This document shows positions 62,460 to 64,000 of a DNA stretch of 64,000 nt, piece by piece. Source of the DNA: DASXRA01 sp036506155 (lineage in GTDB: Bacteria > Actinomycetota > Actinomycetes > Mycobacteriales > Jatrophihabitantaceae). The translations under genes were made by a program, and so were the position numbers. Each line of letters opens with the position of its first letter. Within the stretch, counting starts at the first letter, position 1. Below the pieces are notes generated by a model. That model did no database searches, was not told the DNA's origin, and saw only the letters and a list, made by a program, of their open reading frames with translations. The stretch is from assembly GCA_036506155.1 (NCBI GenBank), contig DASXSF010000153.1, forward strand, positions 1 to 64,000. Reading direction: 5' to 3'.

Positions 62460-62564
62460 GCCTCGAGGATCCGTGCGTCGGATGTACGAACTGTTTCGCG
62501 GCCGTGGCGCGGAGGCAACGCCGGCGCGTATCTGCTGATGATCTGCACGCGTTAGTCTGCCGCC

Positions 62565-64000
62565 GTGAAGGCATTGCGACGGCTGACTGTGCGGGCCACG
62601 TTCCCCGCCGAGCTGGCCAAGCTCGCGACCATCGTGAACAACCTGCGCTGGTCATGGCATCCGGACTCGATCGACCTGCTGGAGTCGGTCGACCCTGACC
62701 TGTGGCAGGCGTGCGGTGGCGACCCGGGTCGGATGCTCGGCGAGGTGAGCGCGAATCGGCTGTCGACGCTCGCACGCGATCGCAGGTTTCTGCGCCGACT
62801 CGGCGACGTGTACGACGATCTGACCGAGTACCTCGAGCAGCCGCGCTGGTACCAGGCACAGCGTGCCGAGAACCGGGAACTGCCCGAGTGCATCGCCTAC
62901 TTCTCGCCGGAGTTCGGCATCACCGCGGTGCTGCCGCAGTATTCCGGCGGGCTGGGCATCCTTGCCGGTGACCACCTCAAGGCGGCCAGCGATCTCGGCG
63001 TCCCGATAATCGGCGTGGGGCTGCTCTACCGTGCCGGTTACTTCAGCCAGTCGCTGTCGCGTGACGGCTGGCAGCTCGAGCGGTACCCGCCGCTCGACCC
63101 GCAAGGGCTGCCGATCAAGGCGCTCCAGCGGCCGGACGACACCCCGGTCCGTGTCGCGCTGGCGCTGCCGGACAACCGCACGCTGCAGGTGCAGGTGTGG
63201 GTGGCGCAGGTGGGCCGGGTGCCGCTGCTGCTGCTCGACAGCGACATCGAGGAGAACGACGCCGCTGCCCGCCAGGTCACCGACCGGCTCTACGGGGGCA
63301 ATGCCGAGCATCGCCTGGAACAGGAGTTGCTGCTCGGGATCGGCGGGGTGCGAGCGCTGCGGGCGTACTGCGACACGACGGGAGCGCCGGCGCCGGAGGT
63401 GTTCCACATGAACGAGGGCCACGCGGGATTCCTCGGTATCGAGCGAATTCGTGAGCTGGTCGAGGGCGCCGGGCTGACCTTCGACGAGGCGCTGCAAGCT
63501 GTACGCGCCGGCACGGTCTTCACTACGCACACGCCCGTGCCTGCAGGCATCGACCGCTTCAGCCGGCAGATCGTGGCGCTGCACCTGGGCGGCATGCCCG
63601 GGGTCCCGGTCGACAGGATTCTGGAGCTCGGCGCCGAGGACGACCCGTCTGTGTTCAACATGGCCCACATGGGGCTGCGCCTCGGCGAGCGCGCCAACGG
63701 TGTGTCCAAGCTGCACGGAGCCGTCAGTCGCGCCATGTTCGCCCCGTTGTGGCCGGGCTTCGACGCAGCCGAGGTGCCGGTCACGTCGATCACGAACGGG
63801 GTGCACGGGCCGACCTGGATGGCGCGCGAGATCCTCGAGATCGCCGAGCGCGAGGTGGGGGCGGCTGCGATCGAGTACGGCGCCGGGTGGGACGCCATGG
63901 ACAAGATCACGGACGACGAGGTGTGGGCGGTGCGCCGCACGCTGCGGGAGCGGCTCGTCGCGGAGATCCGGCGGCGGCTGCGCGCGTCCAGCCTGCAGCG
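62565..64000 (+). CDS. glgP: Alpha-glucan phosphorylase, N-terminal part (cut by window end)
   Basis: The frame is open from the GTG at 62565 to the last base, giving 478 residues with no stop. The N-terminal DUF3417 segment (VNNLRWSWHPDSIDLLESVDPDLW) is followed by phosphorylase motifs IAYFSPEFGITAVLPQYSGGLGILAGDHLKAASDLGVPI, VFHMNEGHAGFLGIERIREL, VFTTHTPVPAGIDRF and SKLHGAVSRAMF. The PLP lysine lies beyond the window. It releases glucose-1-phosphate from alpha-1,4-glucan, opposing GlgE/GlgB. The short-alpha-glucan (GlgP/MalP-like) subgroup is typical beside glgE. Confidence 0.95.
   Translation, partial: MKALRRLTVRATFPAELAKLATIVNNLRWSWHPDSIDLLESVDPDLWQACGGDPGRMLGEVSANRLSTLARDRRFLRRLGDVYDDLTEYLEQPRWYQAQRAENRELPECIAYFSPEFGITAVLPQYSGGLGILAGDHLKAASDLGVPIIGVGLLYRAGYFSQSLSRDGWQLERYPPLDPQGLPIKALQRPDDTPVRVALALPDNRTLQVQVWVAQVGRVPLLLLDSDIEENDAAARQVTDRLYGGNAEHRLEQELLLGIGGVRALRAYCDTTGAPAPEVFHMNEGHAGFLGIERIRELVEGAGLTFDEALQAVRAGTVFTTHTPVPAGIDRFSRQIVALHLGGMPGVPVDRILELGAEDDPSVFNMAHMGLRLGERANGVSKLHGAVSRAMFAPLWPGFDAAEVPVTSITNGVHGPTWMAREILEIAEREVGAAAIEYGAGWDAMDKITDDEVWAVRRTLRERLVAEIRRRLRASSLQ

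Overview
The window is high-GC DNA with strong C/G third-position codon use, many GTG starts and dense, often 4-bp-overlapping gene pairs. It reads as part of the core chromosome of an actinobacterium (Actinomycetota). The gene order rpmE-prfA-prmC-sua5-wecA-atpIBEFHAGDC-DUF2550, then a PduO-type adenosyltransferase and murA, is the one I know from Mycobacterium. The later order (nucS, 3-hydroxybutyryl-CoA dehydrogenase, FilP-like coiled coil, mce-thiolase-meaB, icmA, thioredoxin, GlgE-pathway genes) resembles Streptomyces. I cannot place it to genus; a Frankiales-like or related soil actinobacterium is a guess. No tRNA, rRNA, CRISPR array, phage or complete insertion sequence was seen.

Layout. 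1-5.2 kb: tail of a sugar ABC permease, a small membrane protein, and translation and cell-envelope genes. 5.4-13.5 kb: a complete F1Fo ATP synthase operon plus DUF2550. 13.6-18.7 kb: a small-ORF/DGPF/ECF42 sigma cassette, cobalamin adenosyltransferase, MurA with Asp in place of the catalytic Cys, and three small genes. 18.7-35.2 kb: coenzyme-A metabolism (ethylmalonyl-CoA mutase, a fused 3-hydroxybutyryl-CoA dehydrogenase, crotonyl-CoA carboxylase/reductase, epimerase, thiolase, MeaB), interleaved with NAD kinase, NucS mismatch endonuclease, a decayed hydrolase/efflux locus with a MerR gene, and a FilP/DivIVA-like coiled-coil protein. 35.3-42.9 kb: a surface/metal-type cassette (DUF4331 protein, TPR protein, Ni/Co permease with a His-rich loop, SigE-family sigma factor, membrane-anchored protein) facing a SigK/RskA pair. 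43-53 kb: DUF2127, glutaryl-CoA dehydrogenase, MarR, S66 peptidase, aldo/keto reductase, isobutyryl-CoA mutase large subunit, a membrane-tethered PD-(D/E)XK-like protein, enoyl-CoA hydratase, thioredoxin-like chaperone and pirin. 53.2-64 kb: the GlgE alpha-glucan pathway (glgE, treS, mak, glgB on the minus strand; glgP on the plus strand, cut by the window end).

How the genes work together. The CoA genes form the core of the ethylmalonyl-CoA route: thiolase, 3-hydroxybutyryl-CoA dehydrogenase, Ccr, epimerase and Ecm. MeaB and the adenosyltransferase support the B12 mutases. The pathway is incomplete here: methylsuccinyl-CoA dehydrogenase, mesaconyl-CoA hydratase and the lyase are absent. TreS, Mak, GlgE and GlgB convert trehalose via maltose and maltose-1-phosphate to branched alpha-glucan, and GlgP degrades it.

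Beyond the genes, two families of short dispersed inverted repeats stand out. One, with core GCGATGAGCGCTCGCGCGAA, occurs at five loci, including a perfect inverted pair inside the ATP synthase operon and a copy translated as part of the GlgB N-terminus. The other is a 50-nt palindrome that occurs twice. Three separate disabling lesions sit in the adjacent hydrolase and MFS genes, which points to local gene decay.
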